Source of the DNA: Streptomyces termitum
Lineage (GTDB): Bacteria; Actinomycetota; Actinomycetes; Streptomycetales; Streptomycetaceae
Length of the DNA: 64,000 nucleotides
NCBI RefSeq assembly: GCF_014650175.1
Contig: NZ_BMUL01000008.1
Location: 248,001-312,000, forward strand
Direction: 5' to 3'
Position 1 is the first letter of the stretch, and each line of letters starts with the position of its first letter. The notes under the pieces are model-generated. The model was not told the DNA's origin. It did no database searches and was given only the letters and a program-made list of their open reading frames with translations. Positions 1-9,131 of this stretch are shown in pieces. A program made the translations under genes and the position numbers.

Positions 1-1437
1 CGCGGGGTGCACTGGACCAGCGGCATCGAGCTGGGCATCCGGCTGCTGTCGTGGGTGTGGGTGCGGCGGCTGCTCGACGGCTGGCCGGGCGCGGCCGGGC
101 TGTTCGAGGAGAACCCGGTGGCGCTGCGGCAGATCTGGCACCACCAGCGCTGGCTGGCGGCCTTCCCCAGCCGGGGTTCCTCGGCCAACAACCACGTGAT
201 CGCCGAGGCCGCGGGGCAGCTGGCCGCGTCCTGCGCGTTCGGCTGGTTCCCCGCCTCCCGGCGGTGGCGGGCCGACGCGCTGCGCTCGCTCGAACGGCAC
301 CTGCGGGGCAACACCTTCCTCTCCGGGATCAACCGGGAGCTGGCCAGCGAGTACCACGGCCTGGTCCTCGAACTGGGCCTGGCGGCGGTGGCCGAGGCGG
401 ACACCGCCGGCGTGCCGGTGCCCGCGACGGTGCGGCTGGTGCTGCTGCGGATGACGGACGCGCTCGCGGCCGTCGTGGACGACCGGCTGCGGCCGCCGCG
501 CCAGGGCGACTCGGACGACGGGCACGGGCTGGTCCTGGACGGGGAGGGCACCGACCGGTGGGGGTCGCTGCTGGCCACCGGGGAGGCGGTCTTCGGCCGG
601 CTCGACTGGTGGCCGTCGGTGCCCGGCACCGACGTGCGCACCCCGCTGCTCGCCGCGCTGGTCCGGCCGACCCGGCTCGCGGCGAAGCGCCCGGCGGCCC
701 GGCCGGCGCACTTCGCGGACGCCGGGCTGACCGTGCTGCGCGGCCCGGACGGGATCTGGTGCCGCTGCGACGGCGGCCCGCACGGCTTCCTGTCGATCGC
801 CGCGCACGCCCACGCGGACGCGCTGTCGGTGGAGGTGCGGCACGACGGGGTGGACGTGCTGGCCGACCCGGGGACGTACTGCTACCACGGGCAGCCGGAG
901 TGGCGGCGGTACTTCCGCTCGACGCTGGGCCACAACACCCTGGAGTGGGGCGGCGCGGACCAGTCCGTCTCCGGCGGGCCGTTCCTGTGGACCCGGCACG
1001 CCCGCACCCGGGTCCTGGTCGCGGAGCCGTCCGGCGAGGGGGTGGCCCGCTGGTGCGCCGAGCACGACGGCTATCCGGGGGTGACGCACCGCCGCCGGGT
1101 GGAGCTGACGGCGGCGAGCCGGGAGCTGCGGGTGGTGGACGAGGTCCGGGGCGGGCGGGGGCCGGTGCGGCTCGCCTTCCACCTGGGACCGGAGGTCGCG
1201 GCGGAGCTGACGGGAGACCGGGCGGTGCTGCGCTGGACCCGGGACGGCGAGGACCGCTCGGCGGTGCTCGACCTGCCCGGGGCGCTGTCCTGGCGGGCGC
1301 ACCGGGGCGAGAGCGGGCCGCCGCTGGGCTGGTACTCGGCGGGCTTCGGGCGCAAGGAGCCCAGCACCACCCTGGTCGGCACCGGTTCCACCGACGGCAC
1401 GGCGGAGTTCACCACCGTGCTCGGGTTCCGCGGCTAG
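1..1437 (+). CDS. Heparinase II/III-like polysaccharide lyase (5' truncated)
   Basis: The frame is open from the window edge, so the true start lies upstream; the GTG at 7 is only the first in-frame start here. The visible 476 residues contain the helical toroid portion and then the beta-sandwich of heparinase II/III proteins. The hallmark stretch is AAHAHADALSVEV (about residues 260-272), followed by a DPGTYCY motif and then GHNTLEWGG near residues 310-318. These His and Tyr residues match the catalytic and metal-binding core of the family. Such lyases cleave uronate-containing polysaccharides by beta-elimination. As the first of a run of surface-polysaccharide genes it could trim or release the polymer made by the locus. 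The substrate is unknown. Confidence 0.85.
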   Translation, partial: RGVHWTSGIELGIRLLSWVWVRRLLDGWPGAAGLFEENPVALRQIWHHQRWLAAFPSRGSSANNHVIAEAAGQLAASCAFGWFPASRRWRADALRSLERHLRGNTFLSGINRELASEYHGLVLELGLAAVAEADTAGVPVPATVRLVLLRMTDALAAVVDDRLRPPRQGDSDDGHGLVLDGEGTDRWGSLLATGEAVFGRLDWWPSVPGTDVRTPLLAALVRPTRLAAKRPAARPAHFADAGLTVLRGPDGIWCRCDGGPHGFLSIAAHAHADALSVEVRHDGVDVLADPGTYCYHGQPEWRRYFRSTLGHNTLEWGGADQSVSGGPFLWTRHARTRVLVAEPSGEGVARWCAEHDGYPGVTHRRRVELTAASRELRVVDEVRGGRGPVRLAFHLGPEVAAELTGDRAVLRWTRDGEDRSAVLDLPGALSWRAHRGESGPPLGWYSAGFGRKEPSTTLVGTGSTDGTAEFTTVLGFRG

Positions 1438-1445
1438 GGGGGCGC

Positions 1446-2999
1446 GTGGGGATCGAACGGCGGCACCGGGCGGTGCCGGCGGCACCGCTGGTGCTGCTCC
1501 TGCTGGCGGCCGGCTGCACGGGGGCCCCGGACGCTCCGGCGCCGGGCCCGTCGGCCGCGCGGCCGGGCGCGGTCGCCGCGCCCGGCGCGTCCGGCACGCC
1601 CGTGGCCCGGGTGTGCGGGGCGGCGGGGACCGGTCCCGTACGGCCTCCGGCGGGGGCGGTGACGGTCGATCCGGCGGTGGCCGGCGATCTGGCGGCGAAG
1701 ACGGCGGCCGCTCCGGCGGGCACCGTCTTCTGGCTGCGGCCGGGCCGGCACCTGCTCGCGCCGGGGCCGTCCGCCCAGGTCGAGCCGAAGCCGGGCGACC
1801 GCTACCTGGGGGCGCCGGGCGCGGTGCTCGACGGGCGGCGCGCCCACGCGTACGCGTTCGGCGGCACCGCCTCCGGCGTCACGCTGAGCCACCTGACCGT
1901 GCGGGGGTTCGCCGCGCCGCGCGACGAGGGGGTGGTGAACCACGACATGGCCGACGGATGGGTGATCGAGCACGTGACGATCGAGGACAACTCCGGTGCC
2001 GGGCTGATGGCCGGGGCCCGGCAGCGGCTCCGGTCCAGCTGTCTGCGGCGCAACGGCCAGTACGGGATGAACGCGTACAAGACCGGTGACACGATCACCG
2101 GCCTGGTGGTGGAGGGCAACGAGATCACGGGCAACAACACCGACGACTGGGAGCGGCGCGAGCCGGGCTGCGGCTGCGCCGGGGGGATCAAGTTCTGGGC
2201 CGTGGACGGCGCCGACGTGCGCGGCAACTGGGTGCACGACAACCGCGGTCCCGGCCTGTGGGCGGACACCGACAACAACGACTTCCTCGTCGAGGGCAAC
2301 CTCCTGGAGGGCAACGACGGGGCCGCGCTGATCTACGAGACCAGCTACAACGCGGTCGTCCGGAACAACACGCTGCGGCGCAACGGCCTGGTGGAGGGGC
2401 GGGCGGCCGCCGAGGACGGCGACGACTTCCCGTACGGGGCCGTCTACGTCTCCGAGTCCGGCGGCGAGCCCCGGGTCCCGGCCCGCACCGACCGGATCGA
2501 GATCTCCGGGAACGTGCTGGAGGACAACTGGTCCGGGATCACCCTGTGGGAGGACGCCGACCGGTTCTGCGGCAGCCCCGCCCAGACCTCCACCGGCTAC
2601 TGCACCCGTCTGGTGAAGGACCCGGCCCGCTGCGCGCCGCCGGGCATCGCCGCCCCGCCGCTGCGCGCCGACTGCCGGTGGCGGACCCGGCGGGTAGAGG
2701 TGCGGGGCAACCGCTTCGCGCTGGACCCGGCGGCCGTCGGGTGCGCCGGCGGCTGCGGCCGGATGGCGGTGCTGGGCGGCGAGGGCACCGGGCCCGCGTG
2801 GTCGCCGTACCGGGGCTCCGGGGTGGCCGCGGCGGTCGCCCGGGGGCAGGAGAACCGCTGGCACGACAACGCGTACACCGGGCCGTGGACCTTCGTCGCC
2901 GAGACGCCGGGCCGGACGCTCGACTTCGGGCGGTGGCGGGCCGCGCCGTACCGGCAGGACGCGGGCAGCACCCTGCGCGCGGGGCGGGGGGCGCGGTGA
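1446..2999 (+). CDS. Right-handed parallel beta-helix lipoprotein
   Basis: 517 residues from GTG 1446, eight bases after the lyase stop. The open frame extends upstream, but only this start gives a proper export signal: basic residues, a hydrophobic LVLLLLAAG core and the lipobox LAAGC, so the product is probably a surface lipoprotein. The remainder has repeated short beta-strand turns rich in Asn (GNEITGNN, GNWVHDNRG, GNLLEGND, NNTLRRNG), the asparagine-ladder pattern of pectate-lyase-like and NosD-like beta-helices (PF13229 type). These often bind or cleave polysaccharide. Its place beside a heparinase-like lyase and an O-antigen-ligase-like protein suggests action on the exported polymer. 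Its GTGA stop overlaps the next start. Confidence 0.8.
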   Translation: MGIERRHRAVPAAPLVLLLLAAGCTGAPDAPAPGPSAARPGAVAAPGASGTPVARVCGAAGTGPVRPPAGAVTVDPAVAGDLAAKTAAAPAGTVFWLRPGRHLLAPGPSAQVEPKPGDRYLGAPGAVLDGRRAHAYAFGGTASGVTLSHLTVRGFAAPRDEGVVNHDMADGWVIEHVTIEDNSGAGLMAGARQRLRSSCLRRNGQYGMNAYKTGDTITGLVVEGNEITGNNTDDWERREPGCGCAGGIKFWAVDGADVRGNWVHDNRGPGLWADTDNNDFLVEGNLLEGNDGAALIYETSYNAVVRNNTLRRNGLVEGRAAAEDGDDFPYGAVYVSESGGEPRVPARTDRIEISGNVLEDNWSGITLWEDADRFCGSPAQTSTGYCTRLVKDPARCAPPGIAAPPLRADCRWRTRRVEVRGNRFALDPAAVGCAGGCGRMAVLGGEGTGPAWSPYRGSGVAAAVARGQENRWHDNAYTGPWTFVAETPGRTLDFGRWRAAPYRQDAGSTLRAGRGAR

Positions 3000-4216
3000 C
3001 CGCGACCCGCGTGCCGCGGACCGTCGGGGTGGTCTGGGCGCTGCTGGCCCTGAACACGCTGGGCTCCGCCGGGGCGAAGACCGTGATCGCGCTGCCCCGT
3101 TCGCTGATCCAGATGGCCACCATGGGGGCGCTGGTCGCCGCCTTCGCGCTGGCGCTCGCGGTCAACCTGCGGCTGCGCTTCCGGCCCAGTGCCTTCGTCT
3201 TCCTGCTGACGCTGCTGCTGGTGCCGAGCGTGATCTCCAGCGTGCATCTGGAGGTGGGGTACGGGGCGCTGTTCCGCTGCGCCCGGCTGGCCCTCTTCGT
3301 GGGCACGCTGTGGCTGCTCAGCCGCTGGTGGGACGGGGGGCTGACCTTCGTCCGGTACCACGTCCGGATGTACTTCGCGGTGCTCTGCCTGGTGGCCGCC
3401 GGGCTGGTCGTCGCCCCGGGCACGGCGATGCCGGAGTACTACGGCGGGCGGCTCGTCGGCGCGCTGTGGCCGCTGACGCCGCCGCAGATCGGGCAGTACG
3501 CGGCGGTGGTCATCGGGCTGACCGTCCTGCTGCTGGTGGGGCGGCGGGTGGACCGGACCGGCGCGGTGGTGGTCGTCGTGCCGTCGCTGGTGCTGCTCCT
3601 GATGACCCACACCCGGACGGCCACGCTGGGGCTGCTGATCGGGCTGGTCCTGGCGATCGGCTCGCTGGTGATGACGAGTGCGGCCGCCCGCCGGTTCTTC
3701 GCCTGGGCGGTGGTGTGCGCCTCGGTGGCGGCGGTGGTGTTCAGTGCGGCGCTGCGGGCGTGGTTCCTGCGCGGGCAGAGCCAGGAGAACTTCTCCAACC
3801 TGACCGGCCGGGCGAAGGTCTGGGACGCGCTGCTGGGGACGCCCCGGACGCTCGGCGAGGAGGTCTTCGGCACCGGTCTGGGCGACAAGTCCTTCGACGG
3901 GCTGCCGATCGACAGCAGCTGGCTGGCCGTCTACCACGAGCAGGGGCTGCTCGGCCTCGTCCTGGTGTCGGGGATCCTGCTGGTGCTGGGCGGGGTGGCG
4001 CTGCTGCGGCCGCCGTCGCTCCCCCGGGCCTGCGCGATCTTCCTGATCAGCTACTGCGCGCTCTCCTCGTACACCGAGGTCGGGCTCGGCGACGCCTCGG
4101 CCTATCTGCTGCACCTGGCGCTGGCCGCGTCGCTGCTGGCGGTGCCCGCCCCGGCGCCGGCGCCGCCGGTGCCGGACGTTCCCCGACACCATGTCCCCCG
4201 ATGGGCCAGGAGGTGA
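2996..4216 (+). CDS. Wzy/O-antigen ligase-like polytopic membrane protein
   Basis: 406 residues starting at GTG 2996, overlapping the previous stop by four bases. Roughly ten to twelve hydrophobic segments are visible, with a larger polar segment around residues 255-315 (the part beginning RGQSQENFSNLTGRAKVWD). This is where O-antigen ligases and Wzy polymerases carry their large external loop. The F-x-N-L-T-G-R motif is typical of the O-antigen ligase family (PF04932). The likely role is polymerisation of lipid-linked repeat units or ligation of the chain. It belongs with the flippase (10452-11780) and the glycosyltransferases downstream. Polymerase and ligase cannot be distinguished from sequence alone. 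Confidence 0.75.
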   Translation: MTATRVPRTVGVVWALLALNTLGSAGAKTVIALPRSLIQMATMGALVAAFALALAVNLRLRFRPSAFVFLLTLLLVPSVISSVHLEVGYGALFRCARLALFVGTLWLLSRWWDGGLTFVRYHVRMYFAVLCLVAAGLVVAPGTAMPEYYGGRLVGALWPLTPPQIGQYAAVVIGLTVLLLVGRRVDRTGAVVVVVPSLVLLLMTHTRTATLGLLIGLVLAIGSLVMTSAAARRFFAWAVVCASVAAVVFSAALRAWFLRGQSQENFSNLTGRAKVWDALLGTPRTLGEEVFGTGLGDKSFDGLPIDSSWLAVYHEQGLLGLVLVSGILLVLGGVALLRPPSLPRACAIFLISYCALSSYTEVGLGDASAYLLHLALAASLLAVPAPAPAPPVPDVPRHHVPRWARR

Positions 4217-4223
4217 CCTGACC

Positions 4224-5435
4224 ATGCATGTCCTTGTGGTGCACAACCGCTACTCCTCGGCGCAGCCGAGCGGGGAGAACCGGGTGGTCGACGAGGAGGT
4301 CGGGCTGCTGCGGGCGGCCGGCCACCGGGTCGGGCTGTTCGAACGGCGCAGCGACGACATCGCCGCCCGGTCCCTGGCGGGCAAGGCCGCGGTGCCGTTC
4401 CTGGTGCCGTGGAACCCGGGGGCCCGCAGGGAGCTGGCGGCGCGGCTGCGCGCGGAGCGGCCGGACGTGGTGCACGTGCACAACGTCTTCCCGCTGCTGT
4501 CGCCGTCGGTGCTGGCCGCCTGCGCCGACGCGGGCGTGCCCGTGGTGGCGACGCTGCACAACTACACGCAGGTCTGCCCGCCGGGCACGCTGCACCGGGA
4601 CGGCCGGGCGTGCTCCGAGTGCGTCGGCTCGGTGGCGGCGCTGCCCGCCGTGCGGCACGGCTGCTACCGGGACTCGCGGCTGGCGACGGTTCCGCTGGCG
4701 GTGACCATGACGGTCAACCGGCGGCGGTGGTGGTCCGGCGTGGACCGGTTCTTCTGCATCTCGGCGGCCCAGCGCGACGTGCTGGTGCGGTCCGGGATGC
4801 CGGCCGAACGGCTCGTGGTGAAGCACAACTTCGTGCCCGATCCGGGCACGGTCCGGACGGACGGCGGCGAGCACCTGCTCTTCCTCGGCCGGCTCACCGA
4901 GTCCAAGGGGGTGCGGCCGCTGATGGCGGCGTGGGACGCGCTCGCGGCGGACGGCGGGGCGGGCGTGCCGCTGGTGCTGGCCGGCGCGGGCCCGCTGGAG
5001 CGGGAGGTGGCCGCGTGGGCGGCGGGCCGGGACGACGTGCGCTACGCGGGCCTGTACGACCCGGAGGAGTGCCGGCGGGCGGTGGCCCGGTCGGTCGCCG
5101 TGGTGGCGCCGTCGCTCTCCATGGAGACCTTCGGTCTGGTGGTCGCGGAGGCGATGGCGGCGGGCGTCCCGGTGGTGGCCGCCGCGCACGGCGCCTTCAC
5201 GGAGCTGGTCGAGGACGGGGTGACCGGGCTGCTGCACCGGCCGGGCGACGCGGTGTCGCTGGCGGCCGGGCTGCGCGAAGTCGCCGCGGACCCGGTGCGC
5301 AACCGGGAGATGGGGCTGGCGGCCCGGGGCCGCTACGAACGGCGCTTCAGCCCGTCGGTCGGGCTGGAGCGGCTGCTGGAGGAGTACCGCGCCGCGATCG
5401 CGGCGCGGACGGAAACGATGGGGGGCAGTCAATGA
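4224..5435 (+). CDS. GT4-family glycosyltransferase
   Basis: 403 residues from ATG 4224, with an AGGAGGTGA ribosome-binding site 8 bases upstream; this decides the start over the in-frame upstream ATG at 4191. The protein is a two-Rossmann GT-B enzyme. The N-terminal half begins VLVVHNRYSS and contains VVHVHNVFPLLSP. The C-terminal half contains FLGRLTESKGVRPL and the nucleotide-sugar-binding ETFGLVVAEAMAAGVPVVA segment with the conserved E-x7-E. Family 4 enzymes are retaining transferases using UDP- or GDP-sugars. It presumably adds one sugar to the lipid-linked repeat unit. Its stop overlaps the next start as ATGA, implying translational coupling. Donor and acceptor are unknown. Confidence 0.88.
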   Translation: MHVLVVHNRYSSAQPSGENRVVDEEVGLLRAAGHRVGLFERRSDDIAARSLAGKAAVPFLVPWNPGARRELAARLRAERPDVVHVHNVFPLLSPSVLAACADAGVPVVATLHNYTQVCPPGTLHRDGRACSECVGSVAALPAVRHGCYRDSRLATVPLAVTMTVNRRRWWSGVDRFFCISAAQRDVLVRSGMPAERLVVKHNFVPDPGTVRTDGGEHLLFLGRLTESKGVRPLMAAWDALAADGGAGVPLVLAGAGPLEREVAAWAAGRDDVRYAGLYDPEECRRAVARSVAVVAPSLSMETFGLVVAEAMAAGVPVVAAAHGAFTELVEDGVTGLLHRPGDAVSLAAGLREVAADPVRNREMGLAARGRYERRFSPSVGLERLLEEYRAAIAARTETMGGSQ

Positions 5436-6667
5436 CACGTTGCCGACTGTGCGGTTCGACGGCGCTGGCGAGCGTCGTCGACCTGGGGGCGACACCGCCG
5501 TGCGAGAGCTTCCTCTCGGCGGACCGGCTGGACCAGCCGGAGCCGGCGTACCCGCTGCACCTGCGGGTCTGCACGCACTGCTGGCTGGCGCAGCTCCCGC
5601 CGCTGATCACGCCGGAGGAGACCTTCCAGGAGTACGCGTACTTCTCCTCCTTCTCCACCTCCTGGGTGGAGCACGCGCGGAGCTTCGTCGGCGGCGCGGT
5701 GGAGCGGCTGGGGCTGGACGCGGACTCGTTCGTGGTGGAGGTGGCGAGCAACGACGGCTATCTGCTGCGGCACGTGGTCGACCGGGGGATCCGCTGCCTG
5801 GGCGTGGAGCCGTCGGTGAACGTGGGGGCGGCGGCGCGGGAGGCGGGCGTGCCCACGCTCACCGCGTTCCTGGACCCGGCGACCGGGGAGGCGGTGCGGG
5901 CCGAGCACGGTCCGGCGGACCTGGTCGTCGCCAACAACGTGTACGCGCACATCCCGGACGTGGTGGGCTTCACGCAGGGGCTGCGGGCCCTGGTCGCGGA
6001 CGACGGCTGGGTGTCGATCGAGGTGCAGCACCTGCTGACCCTGATCGAGGAGAACCAGTACGACACGATCTACCACGAGCACTTCCAGTACTACACGGTG
6101 GCGTCGGCGGCGCGGGCGCTGGCGAGCGGCGGGCTGACGCTGGTGGACGTCGAGCTGCTGCCGACGCACGGCGGGTCGATCCGGCTGTGGGCGCGGCCGG
6201 ACGGGGTCGCCGGGGAGCCGGGCGCGCGGGTGGCGGAGGTGCTGGACCGGGAGAAGGCGGCCGGGCTCCAGGAGCTGTCGGGGTACACCGAGTTCTCCGC
6301 CCGGGTGGCGAAGGTGCGGCGGGACCTGCTGCGGTTCCTCATCGACGCGGCCGAGCGGGGCGAGACGGTCGTCGGCTACGGCGCGCCGGGCAAGGGCAAC
6401 ACGCTGCTCAACCACTGCGGCGTGCGGCCCGACCTGCTCGCGTACACGGTGGACCGCAATCCCTACAAGCACGGCCGGTTCACCCCGGGCACCCGCATCC
6501 CGGTCCTGCCGCCGGAGCGGATCGCCGCCGACCGGCCGGACTACGTCCTGGTCCTTCCGTGGAACCTGCGGGAGGAGCTGGTCGAGCAGCTGTCCTTCGT
6601 GCACGAGTGGGGCGGCCGCCTGGTCTTCCCCATCCCGGAACTGAGCATTGTCGAGGTCGAGCGATGA
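5432..6667 (+). CDS. Zinc-binding sugar C-methyltransferase
   Basis: 411 residues. The N-terminus has CRLCGS (residues 4-9) and CTHC about 40 residues later, the four-cysteine zinc site of the sugar C-methyltransferase family (TylCIII, NovU and related enzymes). A SAM-binding motif VVEVASNDGYLL follows, and the C-terminal C-methyltransf_2 domain carries GYGAPGKGNTLLN. These enzymes methylate the C3 carbon of nucleotide-linked 4-keto deoxysugars to make branched sugars. It is coupled by ATGA to the glycosyltransferase before it and to the nucleotidyltransferase after it. The polymer therefore probably contains a C-methyl-branched or related unusual sugar; the exact substrate is an inference. 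Confidence 0.85.
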   Translation: MTRCRLCGSTALASVVDLGATPPCESFLSADRLDQPEPAYPLHLRVCTHCWLAQLPPLITPEETFQEYAYFSSFSTSWVEHARSFVGGAVERLGLDADSFVVEVASNDGYLLRHVVDRGIRCLGVEPSVNVGAAAREAGVPTLTAFLDPATGEAVRAEHGPADLVVANNVYAHIPDVVGFTQGLRALVADDGWVSIEVQHLLTLIEENQYDTIYHEHFQYYTVASAARALASGGLTLVDVELLPTHGGSIRLWARPDGVAGEPGARVAEVLDREKAAGLQELSGYTEFSARVAKVRRDLLRFLIDAAERGETVVGYGAPGKGNTLLNHCGVRPDLLAYTVDRNPYKHGRFTPGTRIPVLPPERIAADRPDYVLVLPWNLREELVEQLSFVHEWGGRLVFPIPELSIVEVER

Positions 6668-7458
6668 AGGTCGTACTGTTCTGCGGCGGTTACGGGCTGC
6701 GCATGCGCGCGGGCGCCTCCGACGACGTGCCCAAGCCGATGGCGATGGTCGGGCCGCGGCCGCTGATCTGGCACGTCATGCGCTACTACGCGTCGTTCGG
6801 GCACAAGGAGTTCATCCTGTGCCTGGGCTACGGGGCCCACCACATCAAGGACTTCTTCCTGAACTACGCGGAGACGACGTCCAACGACTTCGTGCTGCGG
6901 GGCGGGCGGACCGAGCTGCTCTCCACCGACATCGCGGACTGGACGATCACCTTCGCCCAGACCGGGATCGAGTCGCCGATCGGGGAGCGGCTGCGGCGGG
7001 TGCGGCACCACCTGGAGGGGGACGAGATGTTCCTCGCCAACTACGCGGACGTGCTGACCGACGCCCCGCTGCCGGAGATGATCGAGAACTTCGCGCGGCG
7101 CGACGCGGGCGCGTCGATGATGGTGGTGCCGCCGCAGTCCTCGTTCCACTGCGTGGAGCTGGCCGAGGACGGCCTGGTGGGCGGCATCACGGCGGTGAGC
7201 GAGCTGCCGCTGTGGGAGAACGGCGGCTACTTCGTGCTCCGGCAGGAGGTCTTCGACCACATCCCGGAGGGCGGGGACCTGGTGGCCGACGGCTGCGCCG
7301 GGCTCGCCAAGGACAACCGGCTGGTGGCCTACCGGCACCGCGGCTTCTGGAAGCCGACCGACACGGTGAAGGAGCGGGCCGCGCTCGACGAGGCGTACGC
7401 CCGGGGCGACCGGCCGTGGGCCGTGTGGGAGCGGGGCGCGGCGGGGGTGGTGGCGTGA
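6664..7458 (+). CDS. Sugar-1-phosphate nucleotidyltransferase, RfbF-like
   Basis: 264 residues with the N-terminal nucleotide-binding signature VVLFCGGYGLRMR and then KPMAMVGPRPLIWHVM. The stretch SFGHKEFILCLGYG resembles glucose-1-phosphate cytidylyltransferase (RfbF/DdhA), which makes CDP-glucose, more than RmlA thymidylyltransferases. The product would be an activated sugar for the neighbouring modification enzymes. It starts inside the methyltransferase stop (ATGA) and ends overlapping the next GTG (GTGA). Nucleotide specificity is not provable here. A CDP-linked pathway is suggested by the family, but no CDP-glucose dehydratase is visible in the window. Confidence 0.8.
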   Translation: MKVVLFCGGYGLRMRAGASDDVPKPMAMVGPRPLIWHVMRYYASFGHKEFILCLGYGAHHIKDFFLNYAETTSNDFVLRGGRTELLSTDIADWTITFAQTGIESPIGERLRRVRHHLEGDEMFLANYADVLTDAPLPEMIENFARRDAGASMMVVPPQSSFHCVELAEDGLVGGITAVSELPLWENGGYFVLRQEVFDHIPEGGDLVADGCAGLAKDNRLVAYRHRGFWKPTDTVKERAALDEAYARGDRPWAVWERGAAGVVA

Positions 7459-8102
7459 TACGGCTCGGGGCGGGGCGCCTGGAGCGGATCGCGGCGGTGG
7501 GCGCGCACTGCGACGACATCGCCATCGGCGCCGGCGGCACCCTGCTGACGCTGTGCCGGGCCAATCCCGGGCTGCGGGTGGACGTGCTGGTGCTCTCCGG
7601 CGGGGGCGGCGAGCGGGAGGACGAGGAGCGGGCCGCGCTCGCCGCGTTCTGTCCGGGCGCCGACCTGCGGGTGACGGTGCTGAAGCTGCCGGACGGGCGG
7701 CTGCCCGTGCACTGGGACGAGGCCAAGGCGGCGGTGGAGGAGCTGCGCGGGCGGACCGATCCGCAGCTCGTCCTGGCGCCGCGCGCGGAGGACGCGCACC
7801 AGGACCACCGGGGCCTGGCGCGGCTGGTCCCGACGGCGTTCCGCGACCATCTCGTGCTCGGCTACGAGATCGTCAAGTGGGACGCCGACCTCGGCCGGCC
7901 GGTGGCCTACCAGCCGCTGTCGCCGGAGGTTGCCGAGGAGAAGGTGCGGCTGCTCCAGGGGCACTACGCCTCGCAGCGGCACCGTCCCTGGTACGACCGG
8001 GAGGCCTTCCTCGGCCTGGCCCGGATCCGCGGCATCGAATGCCAGACGCGTTACGCCGAGGCGTTCGCCGTCACCAAACTCACTCTCGATCTGGGGGAAT
8101 GA
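7455..8102 (+). CDS. PIG-L (LmbE-like) deacetylase
   Basis: 215 residues from GTG 7455, overlapping the upstream stop. The metal-binding N-terminal motif reads GAHCDDIAIGAGGTL; the canonical version is A-H-P-D-D-E, so the Pro and the Glu after the two Asp are replaced. The second site AHQDHRG keeps its His residues. PIG-L enzymes remove N-acetyl groups from GlcNAc-type sugars (as in GPI, mycothiol and teicoplanin pathways). In this cassette it probably deacetylates an amino sugar carried on a nucleotide or lipid. The altered first motif may mark a subfamily specific to such polysaccharide loci. Confidence 0.85.
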   Translation: MIRLGAGRLERIAAVGAHCDDIAIGAGGTLLTLCRANPGLRVDVLVLSGGGGEREDEERAALAAFCPGADLRVTVLKLPDGRLPVHWDEAKAAVEELRGRTDPQLVLAPRAEDAHQDHRGLARLVPTAFRDHLVLGYEIVKWDADLGRPVAYQPLSPEVAEEKVRLLQGHYASQRHRPWYDREAFLGLARIRGIECQTRYAEAFAVTKLTLDLGE

Positions 8103-8105
8103 ACC

Positions 8106-9131
8106 GTGCGCGTACTGCTGACCGGGCACCAGGGCTACCTGGGCACCGTCATGGCTCCCGTCCTCGCGGCGGCCGGGCACGAGGTCGTCGGGCTCGACTC
8201 CGGCCTGTTCGCCGACTGCGTCCTCGGCCCGCCGCCGGCGGACCCGGCGGGGCACCGGGTGGACCTGCGGGACGTCACGTCCGAGCACGTGGCCGGGGTG
8301 GACGCGGTGATCCACCTGGCGGCGCTCTCCAACGACCCGCTGGGCTCGCTGGCGCCGGAGCTCACCTACGACATCAACCACCACGCGTCCGTGAAGCTGG
8401 CCCGGCTGGCCCGGGAGGCGGGGGTGGGCCGCTTCCTGTACGCGTCGACGTGCTCGGTCTACGGCGCGGCCGGCGGCGACGAACTGGTCGGCGAGGACGC
8501 CCCGTTGCGTCCGGTGACGCCGTACGCGGAGTCGAAGGTGCGGGTGGAGGACGACCTGCGCGCGCTGGCCGACGACGACTTCACGCCGGTGTACATGCGC
8601 AACGCCACCGCCTTCGGGTACTCGCCCCGGCTGCGCGCGGACATCGTGCTGAACAACCTGGTGGGCCACGCGCTGCTGTCCGGCGAGGTCCTGGTGCTCT
8701 CCGACGGCACGCCCTGGCGCCCGCTGGTGCACGCCGCCGACATCGCGCGGGCCTTCGCCGCCGCGCTGACGGCTCCCCGGGAGGCGGTGCACGACCGGGC
8801 GTTCAACATCGGCAGCGAGGTCAACAACGTGACGGTCGCGGACATCGCCGGGCAGGTCGCCGAGGCGGTGGACGGCGCGAAGGTGCGGATCACCGGGGAG
8901 ACCGGCGCCGACCCGCGCTCGTACCGGGTGGACTTCTCCCGCTTCCGGGACGCGGTCCCGGGCTTCGACTGCGAGTGGACGGTGAAGCAGGGCGCGCTGG
9001 AGCTCGCCGACGCCTACCGGGAGCACCGGCTGTCCCGGGAGGGCTTCGAGCGGCGCTTCACCCGGCTCGCCGTGCTGCGCGCGGCGTCCGAGTCCGGTGC
9101 GGTGGACGGCACCCTGCGGTGGCGCCGGTGA
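8106..9131 (+). CDS. NAD(P)-dependent sugar epimerase/dehydratase (extended SDR)
   Basis: 341 residues from GTG 8106, three bases after the deacetylase stop. The Rossmann motif LLTGHQGYLGT lies at the N-terminus, the middle carries the catalytic YAESK (Tyr-x3-Lys) after a STCSVYG segment, and RNATAFG resembles the substrate-binding region of nucleotide-sugar epimerases and reductases. Extended SDRs in such cassettes epimerise or reduce 4-keto nucleotide sugars. The stop overlaps the next GTG. The exact reaction is not determined. Confidence 0.85.
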   Translation: MRVLLTGHQGYLGTVMAPVLAAAGHEVVGLDSGLFADCVLGPPPADPAGHRVDLRDVTSEHVAGVDAVIHLAALSNDPLGSLAPELTYDINHHASVKLARLAREAGVGRFLYASTCSVYGAAGGDELVGEDAPLRPVTPYAESKVRVEDDLRALADDDFTPVYMRNATAFGYSPRLRADIVLNNLVGHALLSGEVLVLSDGTPWRPLVHAADIARAFAAALTAPREAVHDRAFNIGSEVNNVTVADIAGQVAEAVDGAKVRITGETGADPRSYRVDFSRFRDAVPGFDCEWTVKQGALELADAYREHRLSREGFERRFTRLAVLRAASESGAVDGTLRWRR

